Below, piece after piece: positions 1 to 6,911 of a stretch of DNA of 16,517 bases. The first letter of the stretch is position 1; every line of letters starts with the position of its first letter. This stretch comes from Treponema sp. Its GTDB lineage: Bacteria; Spirochaetota; Spirochaetia; Treponematales; Treponemataceae. The DNA is taken from contig JAEDIW010000049.1 in the NCBI GenBank assembly GCA_016296655.1, forward strand, positions 1-16,517, given 5' to 3'. The notes beneath the pieces are model-generated. The model did not search any database. It saw only the letters and a program-made list of their open reading frames with translations, and was not told the DNA's origin. The translations under genes were made by a program, and so were the position numbers.

Positions 1-404
1 GTACAGCCCGCAATAAAGGCATTGAATATGCTTCAGGCGAATTCATTGCATTCAATGACAGCGATGACCTGTGGTTTCCTGAAAAACTTGAACGGCAGCT
101 GGCTTTTCTAAAAGAAAACAATGCAGACATAGTTCTGTGCAAGATGGAATGTAAAACCCCAGAAAATGAATTTATTCATAATTTTCCAAATCTTGATAAA
201 AGCCAGCAGATCCTTTCTGACAAAAAAACAGCAGAAAGTTTCCTTAAAAAACAGGCAGCTTTTGTTTGCAAAACAGGCAAAAATCCTACCGAAGAATTTG
301 CACTACTTTTAAAAATTTCTCCAGGATTATCTGTTTTTCTGCGTTATCTGCTGTCACTGCTTGGAATATACAGTTTTCTGTTCAGGCTTGTCCTAAAAAA
401 GTAA
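1..404 (+). CDS. Family 2 glycosyltransferase, 3' part only
   Basis: The reading frame enters from the left edge (first full codon at 3) and ends at TAA 402-404. The translation opens with TARNKGIEYASGEFIAFNDS followed by DDLWFPEKLERQL. This is the GT-A segment of GT2 enzymes that carries the nucleotide-sugar/metal acidic motif (DSDD), so transfer of a sugar from a nucleotide donor to a surface glycan is the expected role. Only about 100 residues follow the acidic motif. The usual acceptor-binding half, often with a conserved W-D pair, is not recognisable, and the protein ends in a hydrophobic tail (FLRYLLSLLGIYSFLF). The gene therefore looks shorter than a normal GT2 of roughly 250-340 residues, which could mean an internal deletion. 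Acceptor and donor cannot be inferred. The GT2 identity is firm; whether the enzyme is functional is doubtful. Confidence 0.8.
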   Translation, partial: TARNKGIEYASGEFIAFNDSDDLWFPEKLERQLAFLKENNADIVLCKMECKTPENEFIHNFPNLDKSQQILSDKKTAESFLKKQAAFVCKTGKNPTEEFALLLKISPGLSVFLRYLLSLLGIYSFLFRLVLKK

Positions 405-445
405 CAGTAGAAAATCCTGCAGTTCTGCAAATGCACAAATACAAA

Positions 446-541
446 GGAAGCACTGAAGCAGCAAATTACCGTAAATCAATGACTTACGGTAATTCGCCGG
501 AAAACGCTGAATAATCACTTCTAGTGTTAATCAGTGCTTCC
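446..541. repeat. Nested inverted repeats (two perfect 11-bp stems)
   Basis: The outer arms are GGAAGCACTGA (446-456) and TCAGTGCTTCC (531-541). Between them lies a second perfect pair, AATTACCGTAA (464-474) and TTACGGTAATT (484-494), with a 9-nt loop. Both stems could form in one RNA or in single-stranded DNA as a forked structure. The element sits directly after the truncated glycosyltransferase. There is no T-tract, so it is not a standard terminator. It could be a small palindromic mobile repeat or a mark of a past rearrangement. Confidence 0.75.
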
Positions 542-586
542 CTAAATGCCGACTCGGCCTACGCTGGATTGAAGCAGGGCAAAGCC

Positions 587-609
587 GCCGCTTTTCAAAG
601 AAAAGCGGC
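587..609. repeat. 10-bp GC-rich hairpin
   Basis: GCCGCTTTTC (587-596) pairs perfectly with GAAAAGCGGC (600-609) across a 3-nt AAA loop. It lies in a GC-rich patch unlike the surrounding AT-rich DNA. No U-tract follows, so termination would have to be weak or factor-dependent. A dispersed intergenic repeat is a reasonable alternative. Confidence 0.7.
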
Positions 610-690
610 CGAAAGCGAAAGCCACAGTTGCGCAAAGCCAGTCTTGCAACACAGTTTCGTCCAGAAAAAAAAATAAAAAAAAACAATCAA

Positions 691-719
691 TTGTATTTTT
701 CTTTTCTAATAAGTATACT
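691..719 (+). promoter_or_regulatory. Candidate promoter for the first YidC-sulfatase gene
   Basis: TTGTAT (691-696) and TATACT (714-719) are separated by 17 nt. The -10 matches consensus at 5 of 6 positions, the -35 only at 3 of 6. The -10 lies inside the palindrome AAGTATACTT (711-720). Transcription would start within a few bases of the ATG at 726, and no Shine-Dalgarno is visible there, so the mRNA would be leaderless or nearly so. Confidence 0.4.
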
Positions 720-725
720 TCAACT

Positions 726-2411
726 ATGTTGACAGCATTGTATACAATTATAATTACACCCTTGATTCAGATTACTGAATTTTTTTACGAACTTTTTTAT
801 GAAATTACTAGAAGTCAGGGAATTGCCGTACTTGGACTTAGTTTTGTCGTAACGATTTTTACACTGCCTCTATATATGGTTGCCGAACAATGGCAGGAAA
901 AAGAGAGAAAAATTCAGGCTAAGCTAAAAGATGGTATCGGGCGCATAAAGTCGACTTTTAAAGGAGACGAACAGTATATGATTCTTTCAGTTTTTTACAG
1001 ACAGAATCATTACCATCCGATTATGGCACTGCGTTCTTCGTTCAGTCTGCTCATCCAGATTCCATTTTTTATTGCAGCTTACAATTTTCTTTCAGACCTT
1101 GCCACTCTTAAAGGCTATTCTTTCCTTTTTATAAAGGATTTTGGTGCACCTGATGCAACTTTTTCACTCTGCGGATTTCCTGTAAACCTGCTGCCACTTG
1201 CAATGACGCTCATAAACTGCATTGCCGGTGCAGTTTATTCAAAAGGTCACGGAATCCAGGAAAAACTACAGATTTATGGCTGTGTCTTTGTGTTTCTGGC
1301 TTTGCTGTACAATTCTCCGTCAGGTCTTGTAATTTACTGGACAATGAATAATGTTCTTTCTCTTGTAAAAAATGTCTTCTACAAGATTAAAAATCCTAAA
1401 AAAATTCTTTACATTTTAACCTGTGCTGCTGCAGCTGCAGGTATTTTTTCTGCATTTTTTATTTTTTCGGATGCCAAAAAGATTTTCAGGCTTGCCCTGA
1501 TAGCTTTCTGCATTCTGATTCCTGCAATGCCATTTGCAATTTCATTTCTGTCAAAGAGGATTGACAGGAGTTTTTCAGAATTTGACAGAAAGCCTCAAAT
1601 GCGTCTTGCTCTGTTTGTTCTTTCATCGCTTACGATTGTCTTACTTACAGGTGCTGCAATTCCTTCCATTCTTATGGAATCTGAACCACAGCAATACAGC
1701 TTTGTAGACTCCTATAAATCTCCGCTGTTTTTCATTTTTTATACTTTCTGTCAGGCTTTAGGATTTTTCTTTGTATGGCCGATGTGTTTTTACGGACTTT
1801 TTTCTGCAAAAACAAAAAAAGTACTGACTTTGATTTCTATGCTGGGTGCGGCTACTGCTTTGGTAAACTGTTTTGCCTTCAGCGGAAATTACGGACCGAT
1901 TGGTCCTGATATGCTGTTCCTGCAGCCTCAAAATTTTTCAACTTCAACTTCTACAATCCTGCTGAATTTTTCAGTTCTTGCCGCAGTCTTTTTTGCCGTA
2001 GTGTTTGTTTCTGAAAAACATGCAGGAATTTTGAATACAATCTGCGCTATCCTACTGCTTTCACTGGCTGCTATTTCCGGCAAAAACATTGTATCCATAA
2101 ACAGCTCTTTCAAAAAAATGGAAGAACCTGGTACAAAAGATAAAATTGAGTCAGTTTTTCATCTTTCAAAAGAAGGTAAAAATGTAATCATTTTGATGCA
2201 GGACAAACTTGTTTCTTCGCTGATACCTGAAATTCTAAAAAATACTCCGCAGCTTTATTCAGATTTTGACGGTTTTACATATTTTCCAAATACGGTTTCA
2301 TTCGGTCACCTGACCATGCTGGGAACTCCAGGAATTTTTGGAGGATATGACTATACTCCATTTGAAATTAACAGGCAGACGGAAAAAACTCTACAGCAGA
2401 AACATAATTAA
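726..2411 (+). CDS. N-terminal fragment: YidC-like membrane domain plus start of the sulfatase domain
   Basis: This is a 561-residue product. Residues about 1-220 resemble the YidC/Oxa1 insertase core: a membrane helix with TLPL (46-49), a basic cytoplasmic hairpin with KGDEQ (79-83), HPIMALRSSF then IQIPFF (98-115), and SPSGLVIYWTMNN (197-209). The position equivalent to the conserved YidC groove arginine, five residues before the proline, is Thr43. Further hydrophobic segments follow between about 225 and 450. A sulfatase-superfamily N-terminal part begins at about 485, with candidate metal ligand Asp493 (MQDK) and candidate catalytic Thr530 (GHLTMLG). The chain stops before the C-terminal metal ligands, so no transferase activity is expected from it alone. 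The ATG start matches the start of copy 2, but no Shine-Dalgarno is visible upstream. Confidence 0.7.
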   Translation: MLTALYTIIITPLIQITEFFYELFYEITRSQGIAVLGLSFVVTIFTLPLYMVAEQWQEKERKIQAKLKDGIGRIKSTFKGDEQYMILSVFYRQNHYHPIMALRSSFSLLIQIPFFIAAYNFLSDLATLKGYSFLFIKDFGAPDATFSLCGFPVNLLPLAMTLINCIAGAVYSKGHGIQEKLQIYGCVFVFLALLYNSPSGLVIYWTMNNVLSLVKNVFYKIKNPKKILYILTCAAAAAGIFSAFFIFSDAKKIFRLALIAFCILIPAMPFAISFLSKRIDRSFSEFDRKPQMRLALFVLSSLTIVLLTGAAIPSILMESEPQQYSFVDSYKSPLFFIFYTFCQALGFFFVWPMCFYGLFSAKTKKVLTLISMLGAATALVNCFAFSGNYGPIGPDMLFLQPQNFSTSTSTILLNFSVLAAVFFAVVFVSEKHAGILNTICAILLLSLAAISGKNIVSINSSFKKMEEPGTKDKIESVFHLSKEGKNVIILMQDKLVSSLIPEILKNTPQLYSDFDGFTYFPNTVSFGHLTMLGTPGIFGGYDYTPFEINRQTEKTLQQKHN

Positions 2412-2423
2412 GCCATACTTTCC

Positions 2424-3413
2424 ATGCCACTGACTTTTTACAACAACGGCTTTGAAGTTTCAATTGCAGACATGCCTTACGAAAATTACCTCGAATATCC
2501 TGTTACAGACATGTATAAAGGATATGAATTCATAAACAGGGTTGTTACAAGGGGGATATATTCAAAAATATGGTACAAACGAAGCAACATAACTCAAGCA
2601 CCTTTCCTAAGCACGAACATAAAGCGTAATGGCATCTGGTTTAGCTTTTTCAAAATAGTTCCTACATTTCTGAGAAAAATCGTTTACCATAAAAGATACT
2701 GGCTTTCCTATCAGCGCTACAGAAATGATTCAAAATTCATTGATAATTATTCCGAGCTTGACTTTTTGAGTGAACTTTTTGATGTAAATGCTAAAGGAAA
2801 CACATTTACAATGCTTGACAACGAGGCAACACATGAAGCTATTCTGCTTCAGGCTCCAGATTTTATTCCAGCCGAAAAGGTTACACAGTTTGACAAAGGT
2901 TCATTTGGAAAATTAAAGCAATATATGGCACAAAAAGCTATGCTGCTGAGGTTTGCCAAATTTATTGAATACCTAAAGGCAAATAATGTTTACGACAATA
3001 CCAGAATAATCATTGTTTCAGACCATGGCACAACAATTCAAACAAATCTTTTTGACAAAAATCCATCAGAAAGAATTCCGTTTCTTAAGGAATCTGTAAC
3101 AGCAACCATTCTGTTCAAAGATTTTTCTGCCACAGGTTCTTTGAAAACTGACAACACCTTTATGACAAATGCAGACACTCCAGCGCTGGCTTTTAAATCT
3201 CTGGTTCCTCAGGCAAAAAATCCGTTTACCGGCAATTTATTTGAAATCACAGAAAGAGGTAATAAAGCAGATTTTGTAAAGATTGCTGCCACTGCTGATG
3301 CTGAAAGTACAAGAATCAGGCACAACAAAACCTTTTCTATAAAAGACAGCGACTGGTACACTGTAAAAGACAACATTTTTCAAGACAAGAACTGGAACAA
3401 GCTTTACGAATAG
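2424..3413 (+). CDS. C-terminal fragment: sulfatase-superfamily catalytic half
   Basis: This is a 329-residue frame from the first ATG after the internal stop. It matches the second half of the transferase domain of copy 2. It has a LDNEATH segment (His137, equivalent to His710 of copy 2), IIIVSDHG (Asp200, His201, the metal site typical of LtaS/EptA/OpgB-like enzymes), FMTNADTPALAFKSL, and a C-terminal His300 before the tail KDSDWYTVKDNIF. It has no membrane segment, no signal peptide and no Shine-Dalgarno before the ATG. It lacks the nucleophile-bearing part, so it cannot be a complete enzyme. It is most likely the untranslated remainder of a broken gene. Translation by reinitiation after the TAA 12 nt upstream is possible but unsupported. 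Confidence 0.6.
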   Translation: MPLTFYNNGFEVSIADMPYENYLEYPVTDMYKGYEFINRVVTRGIYSKIWYKRSNITQAPFLSTNIKRNGIWFSFFKIVPTFLRKIVYHKRYWLSYQRYRNDSKFIDNYSELDFLSELFDVNAKGNTFTMLDNEATHEAILLQAPDFIPAEKVTQFDKGSFGKLKQYMAQKAMLLRFAKFIEYLKANNVYDNTRIIIVSDHGTTIQTNLFDKNPSERIPFLKESVTATILFKDFSATGSLKTDNTFMTNADTPALAFKSLVPQAKNPFTGNLFEITERGNKADFVKIAATADAESTRIRHNKTFSIKDSDWYTVKDNIFQDKNWNKLYE

Positions 3414-3420
3414 CATTTTC

Positions 3421-3478
3421 AGGGGCTGACACTGAAATAATTCAGAAGGCATTTCATTTTCAGTGTCCCCTTAATTTT
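3421..3478 (+). terminator. Rho-independent terminator after fusion copy 1
   Basis: AGGGG (3421-3425) and ACACTGAAA (3429-3437) pair with TTTCAGTGT (3458-3466) and CCCCT (3467-3471). This gives a 14-bp stem with a 3-nt bulge, followed by TTAATTTT. An alternative inner stem, TGAAAT (3433-3438) with ATTTCA (3451-3456), could compete with it. It separates copy 1 from the CotH operon. Confidence 0.75.
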
Positions 3479-3541
3479 CTGACAGATAGTTTCCTTGCAG
3501 AATCCTGCTGCTAAATAAACAGATTATTGCAAAACAGATGT

Positions 3542-3547
3542 TAAAAT
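3542..3547 (+). promoter_or_regulatory. Candidate -10 element for the CotH-to-Ugd operon
   Basis: TAAAAT (3542-3547) matches the -10 consensus at 5 of 6 positions and lies downstream of the terminator, 15 nt before the ATG at 3562. No good -35 is visible at the right spacing. The start codon has no Shine-Dalgarno, so a very short leader would be predicted. Confidence 0.3.
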
Positions 3548-3561
3548 GATAGATTTTAGCA

Positions 3562-4860
3562 ATGAGGCTGAAGCGTATATATACAGCAGTTTTTCTCTTT
3601 GTTGCTTTTTTTTCTCTTATCTTAATGATACTGGGCAGTTTTTCAGCTCAAATTACAAAAGAAAAATGTGAATCTCTGGGACTTCCGATTTTTTTTATTG
3701 AAACTTCAAAAGGCAAAAAAATAAACAGCAAAACAGAATACAGAAAGGCAACTTTTTCGCTTGAAAATTTTGACAGTTCAAAAAATACGCTCACAGGAGA
3801 ATGCAAGATTAGGGGACATGGCAACACTACCTGGCAGACAAGGGAATTATACAAGAAGCCGTATCTTTTAAAACTTAATGAGCCACTGGAACTTTTGGGC
3901 ATGAACAAAAGTGAAAAATGGATTCTTCTGGCAAACACAGCAGACAAAACGTCTTTGAGAAACTATTATGCAGAATATCTTGCAAAAAATATCTTTGATA
4001 AAGAAGCATGGATTCCAAGTTCAAAATTTGTTTTCCTTTTTTTAAACGGAAAGTTTGAAGGTCTGTATGCCTTGACAGAAAAAGTTGAACAGGCACCTGG
4101 AAAAATTGAACTGACAGGTGACGGCAGTTTTCTTGCTGTTGTAAATTCCCGCATGAATAAAGAATGGAATTTTCGAAGCACTCGCCAGGTGCCTTTCAGC
4201 ATTCGCAAAGAATTTGAAGGTCTTTCCCAAACAGAACAGGAAAAAATTTACAAAACCTATCAAAGCAAGATTCAGCAGATTGAAGACGTAATTTTTTCTG
4301 AAAATTTTAAAAATCCTGAAACTGGTTATAGAAAATTTCTGGATATGCCCTCTTTTGTAGACTGGTACATAATCAACGAGTTTACAAAAAATCATGATGC
4401 AAAATTTCAAAGTTCCTGCTATATGACCTATCATGAAAATCTTGACAGGCTTTTTATGGGGCCGGTCTGGGATTTTGACATTTCCTGTGGAAACATCAGC
4501 TGGGATAACTGTCAGAATCCTGAAGGCGAATTCATAAATGCTAATAACTGGTACAAAAGGCTTTTTGAAGACGAATATTTCAGAAATCTGGTTTATCAGC
4601 GATGGAATGAAAAATCTGCAGAACTTGCAAATTCCTTTGAATGGATTCAAAATCAGGCAAATTTAATTTATCCGGCCATCATTCTCAATGATTCTGTATG
4701 GAAAAATATCGGGCACAGGCAATGGCCACATGCTCCCGGCTGGAGAAAACGTAAAACCTACCAGTCAGAAATTGACTACATGGTTTCATTTTTGAAAAAA
4801 AGACAGTTCTGGCTAAATGAAAAATATAATACCGAAGAGATGAAAAAAACTTTACAATAG
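3562..4860 (+). CDS. CotH-family protein kinase-like protein, membrane-anchored
   Basis: This 432-residue protein has a single N-terminal hydrophobic segment (about 7-30), either a signal anchor or a signal peptide, so the catalytic domain should act outside the cytoplasmic membrane. CotH hallmarks in order: RGHGNTTW (84-91), KKPYLLKL (98-105), WILLANTADKTSLRN (120-134), a LNGKFEGLYALTEKVE stretch (161-176), NEFTKNHDA (272-280) and GPVWDFD (300-306), whose aspartates are expected to bind metal. The CotH family contains atypical kinases that phosphorylate exported proteins; the substrate here is unknown. It heads the plus-strand gene run after the terminator at 3421-3478. The next gene starts 18 nt after its stop, so the two are probably co-transcribed. 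Family assignment is strong; the role in glycan assembly rests only on gene context. Confidence 0.88.
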   Translation: MRLKRIYTAVFLFVAFFSLILMILGSFSAQITKEKCESLGLPIFFIETSKGKKINSKTEYRKATFSLENFDSSKNTLTGECKIRGHGNTTWQTRELYKKPYLLKLNEPLELLGMNKSEKWILLANTADKTSLRNYYAEYLAKNIFDKEAWIPSSKFVFLFLNGKFEGLYALTEKVEQAPGKIELTGDGSFLAVVNSRMNKEWNFRSTRQVPFSIRKEFEGLSQTEQEKIYKTYQSKIQQIEDVIFSENFKNPETGYRKFLDMPSFVDWYIINEFTKNHDAKFQSSCYMTYHENLDRLFMGPVWDFDISCGNISWDNCQNPEGEFINANNWYKRLFEDEYFRNLVYQRWNEKSAELANSFEWIQNQANLIYPAIILNDSVWKNIGHRQWPHAPGWRKRKTYQSEIDYMVSFLKKRQFWLNEKYNTEEMKKTLQ

Positions 4861-4865
4861 ATTCA

Positions 4866-4872
4866 GGGGGAG
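4866..4872 (+). promoter_or_regulatory. Strong Shine-Dalgarno for the epimerase gene
   Basis: The sequence GGGGGAG ends 6 nt before the ATG at 4879. It confirms the epimerase start and contrasts with the absent Shine-Dalgarno at the operon-head genes. Confidence 0.7.
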
Positions 4873-4878
4873 AAAAAA

Positions 4879-5895
4879 ATGATTCTTACAGGAAAAAACA
4901 TCCTTGTTACAGGTGCAGCTGGCTTTATCGGCAGTAATCTTGCAAAAAAACTTTTAGAAACTGAAAAAAATATTACAATAATCGGCATTGACAGCATTAC
5001 AGACTATTATGACACCTCTCTAAAAGATGAACGGCTTGCTCTTCTTGAAAAATACGGAGAAAAATTTGTATTTGTAAAGGGCGATATTGCCGACAAAGAC
5101 TGCGTTGAAAAACTATTTGAAAAATACAAGCCTTCAGTTGTTGTAAACCTTGCAGCACAGGCAGGGGTTCGCTATTCAATTACAAATCCAGAAAGCTACA
5201 TCCATTCAAATTTAATTGGCTTTTTCAATATTCTTGAAGCATGCAGGCATCATCAAGTTGACCATCTGGTATTTGCTTCAAGTTCAAGCGTTTATGGCTC
5301 AAACAAAAAAGTGCCCTACTCCACAGAAGATAAAGTTGACAATCCTGTTTCATTATATGCAGCCACAAAAAAATCGAATGAACTTATGGCTCATGCCTAC
5401 TGCAAACTGTACAAAATTCCTGCCACTGGACTGAGATTTTTTACAGTTTACGGTCCTATGGGTAGACCAGACATGGCATATTTTAAATTTACAGACAAAC
5501 TGGTAAAAGGAAAACCAATTCAAATTTACAACAACGGTGATATGTACAGGGATTTTACCTACATTGACGACATCGTAACAGGGATTGTAAAAGTCATGAA
5601 AAAAAAGCCTGCAGAAACAGAAGATGGAGCTCCCTACAAAATTTACAATATTGGAAACAACCATCCTGAAAGCCTCATGAATTTTGTAAATATACTTGAA
5701 AAATGCCTTATGGACGAAGGAATAATTTCTGAACCTGGCAAAAAAGAACTGTTACCTATGCAAAGCGGTGATGTTTATCAGACGTATGCAGATGTATCAG
5801 AGCTTGAAAAAGACTTCGACTTCAAACCAGCAACAACTCTTGAAGAAGGTTTGAAAGCTTTTGCACACTGGTACAAAGGATATTATAACAAATGA
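4879..5895 (+). CDS. NAD-dependent UDP-glucuronate 4-epimerase
   Basis: This 338-residue extended short-chain dehydrogenase has the NAD-binding loop TGAAGFIG (11-18), NLAAQAGVRYS (90-100), SSSSVYG (134-140), and the catalytic YxxxK pair Tyr160 and Lys164. The segment GRPDMAYFKFT (195-205) followed by GDMYRDFTYIDD (220-231) is characteristic of epimerases that act on UDP-glucuronate. The expected reaction is UDP-GlcA to UDP-GalA in the cytoplasm. The substrate is consistent with the UDP-glucose dehydrogenase at 8053-9237, which would supply UDP-GlcA. Length is normal for the family. The stop overlaps the next start in an ATGA (5892-5895), suggesting translational coupling. A different UDP-sugar substrate (for example UDP-GlcNAc) is possible but less likely. 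Confidence 0.88.
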   Translation: MILTGKNILVTGAAGFIGSNLAKKLLETEKNITIIGIDSITDYYDTSLKDERLALLEKYGEKFVFVKGDIADKDCVEKLFEKYKPSVVVNLAAQAGVRYSITNPESYIHSNLIGFFNILEACRHHQVDHLVFASSSSVYGSNKKVPYSTEDKVDNPVSLYAATKKSNELMAHAYCKLYKIPATGLRFFTVYGPMGRPDMAYFKFTDKLVKGKPIQIYNNGDMYRDFTYIDDIVTGIVKVMKKKPAETEDGAPYKIYNIGNNHPESLMNFVNILEKCLMDEGIISEPGKKELLPMQSGDVYQTYADVSELEKDFDFKPATTLEEGLKAFAHWYKGYYNK

Positions 5896-6887
5896 AATAC
5901 GTTTACGTTTTAGTTTCTTCTGAAAAGGATTTTTATTACGAACAGGCTTTAATGTCCGTTACATCATTAAGACTTTACATGAAAGATGCAGAAGTCATTG
6001 TATTAACTGATAACAAAACAAAAGCAGGTTTTACAGGCAAACGTACAGAACTTGCAAAACTTGCTGAAATAATTTCAGTTGATTTTTCAGACGAAGTAAA
6101 AAATGTCGAACGTTCCAGACTCATAAAAACAGCAATACCAGAATATGTAAGCGGAAGCTTTTTATACATTGACTGCGACACAATCATTTGTGATGATTTA
6201 TCAGAAATCGACGATATTGGAAAATTTCCGATGGAACTTGGAGGTGTTCTGGACGGTCATGTAATGCTGGATGAGCATATCCACAAAAAATATTTTCTTG
6301 CAAGAGATAAGAAACTGGGTTTTTCTGGTACAAAGGCAGCAAACTGCAATTTCAACGGGGGACTTGTTCTAGCAAGAGAAGGTCATCTTTCAAAGCAGTT
6401 TTTTAAATACTGGAATGAACAATGGAAATATTCAGCATATCAAAAGCATGATTTGCATGACCAATCTGCAATGAATCAGGCAAATTACCTGCTTTCACTG
6501 AAAATGTGCCAGCTTCCAGGAGAATGGAACTGTCAGCTAAGCCACGGTGGACTTGCTTATTTGCAGAATGCAAAAATTCTACACTATTATTCTTCGGAAA
6601 TGACTTCAAATGTTTACCTTCCCTATTACAAACTGGCTGATAAAAAAATTCAGCAGCAAATCAAAGAAAACGGCAGCATTCCTGAAGAAATAATGGAAAT
6701 GATAAAAAATGCAAAATTCCAGTTCAATAAAGTTCATCTTATTTCGGACAAAAGAATTGAGTCGGTACAGTCACCTCTTCTTTTTACGTTAGCCGACATT
6801 CAGGCTCATGCATCAAAACTTTTTTCTGCGCTGGAAAATTTTATAGGATTTTTCAGAAAACTGGCAAAAAAGCTGGCAGGCAGATAA
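5892..6887 (+). CDS. GT8-like glycosyltransferase
   Basis: This 331-residue cytoplasmic protein opens with a Rossmann-like strand (KYVYVLVSSE). It carries a DxD motif, Asp94-Cys95-Asp96 (LYIDCDTI), for Mn/nucleotide-sugar binding. FNGGLVLAR (154-162), HDQSAMNQ (189-196) and LPGEWNCQ follow, an order typical of GT8-type retaining transferases and related nucleotide-diphospho-sugar transferases. The last 40 residues hold a basic amphipathic stretch (FRKLAKKLAGR) that could touch the membrane. It overlaps the epimerase by 4 nt, so a uronic acid (UDP-GalA or UDP-GlcA) donor is an attractive guess, but no residue proves it. Confidence 0.75.
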   Translation: MKYVYVLVSSEKDFYYEQALMSVTSLRLYMKDAEVIVLTDNKTKAGFTGKRTELAKLAEIISVDFSDEVKNVERSRLIKTAIPEYVSGSFLYIDCDTIICDDLSEIDDIGKFPMELGGVLDGHVMLDEHIHKKYFLARDKKLGFSGTKAANCNFNGGLVLAREGHLSKQFFKYWNEQWKYSAYQKHDLHDQSAMNQANYLLSLKMCQLPGEWNCQLSHGGLAYLQNAKILHYYSSEMTSNVYLPYYKLADKKIQQQIKENGSIPEEIMEMIKNAKFQFNKVHLISDKRIESVQSPLLFTLADIQAHASKLFSALENFIGFFRKLAKKLAGR

Positions 6888-6911
6888 CTTTCAGGCCAAA
6901 GGAAAAATAAA

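Larger units (their letters stand above)
405..725. other. Gene-free stretch rich in inverted repeats
   Basis: These 321 bases hold no convincing gene. They contain two nested perfect 11-bp inverted repeats (446-541), then a patch from about 541 to 660 that is visibly richer in G and C than its surroundings and carries a 10-bp hairpin (587-609). After that comes an A-tract-rich run (664-684) and a candidate promoter just before the next gene. The octamer GCAAAGCC occurs twice (579-586 and 634-641). The GC-rich patch looks like an intergenic repeat unit, but this cannot be confirmed from one window. Confidence 0.6.
726..3413 (+). pseudogene. YidC-like/sulfatase-fold fusion, copy 1, split by an in-frame TAA
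   Basis: The open frames 726-2411 and 2424-3413 are in the same phase and are separated only by a TAA (2409-2411) and four sense codons (A-I-L-S). Read through, they give a protein of 895 positions, counting the stop as one, that aligns end to end with the intact 899-residue paralogue at 9334-12033. Around the break, copy 1 reads KHN-stop-AILSMP where copy 2 reads KNNQALKLMP. The stop therefore falls where copy 2 has a CAG-encoded glutamine, and one C-to-T change in a CAA/CAG-type codon plus at most a synonymous difference explains it. No frameshift is needed. Sequence on both sides stays well conserved, including the SDHG metal motif, so the mutation appears recent. Alternatives are a sequencing error, stop readthrough, or two separate polypeptides. 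A pseudogene is the simplest reading. Confidence 0.75.

Noticed and set aside
266..514. 82-residue plus-strand frame overlapping the GT2 end and the inverted repeats
   Set aside because: It overlaps the recognisable GT2 frame for 139 nt, has no Shine-Dalgarno, and its tail is made of the inverted-repeat DNA. No family is recognisable.
446..541. CRISPR-like repeat or tRNA-like structure
   Set aside because: The arms occur once as inverted pairs with no direct repeat-spacer periodicity, and no cloverleaf or CCA-like end can be drawn.
2412..2423. Frameshift as the cause of the break in fusion copy 1
   Set aside because: Both halves are in the same phase, and the four codons between the stop and the next ATG continue the alignment to copy 2, so a base substitution is enough.
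4042..4650. 202-residue minus-strand frame inside the CotH gene
   Set aside because: It lies entirely within a strongly motif-supported gene on the other strand, is cysteine- and phenylalanine-rich as expected of an antisense shadow, and has no start signals.
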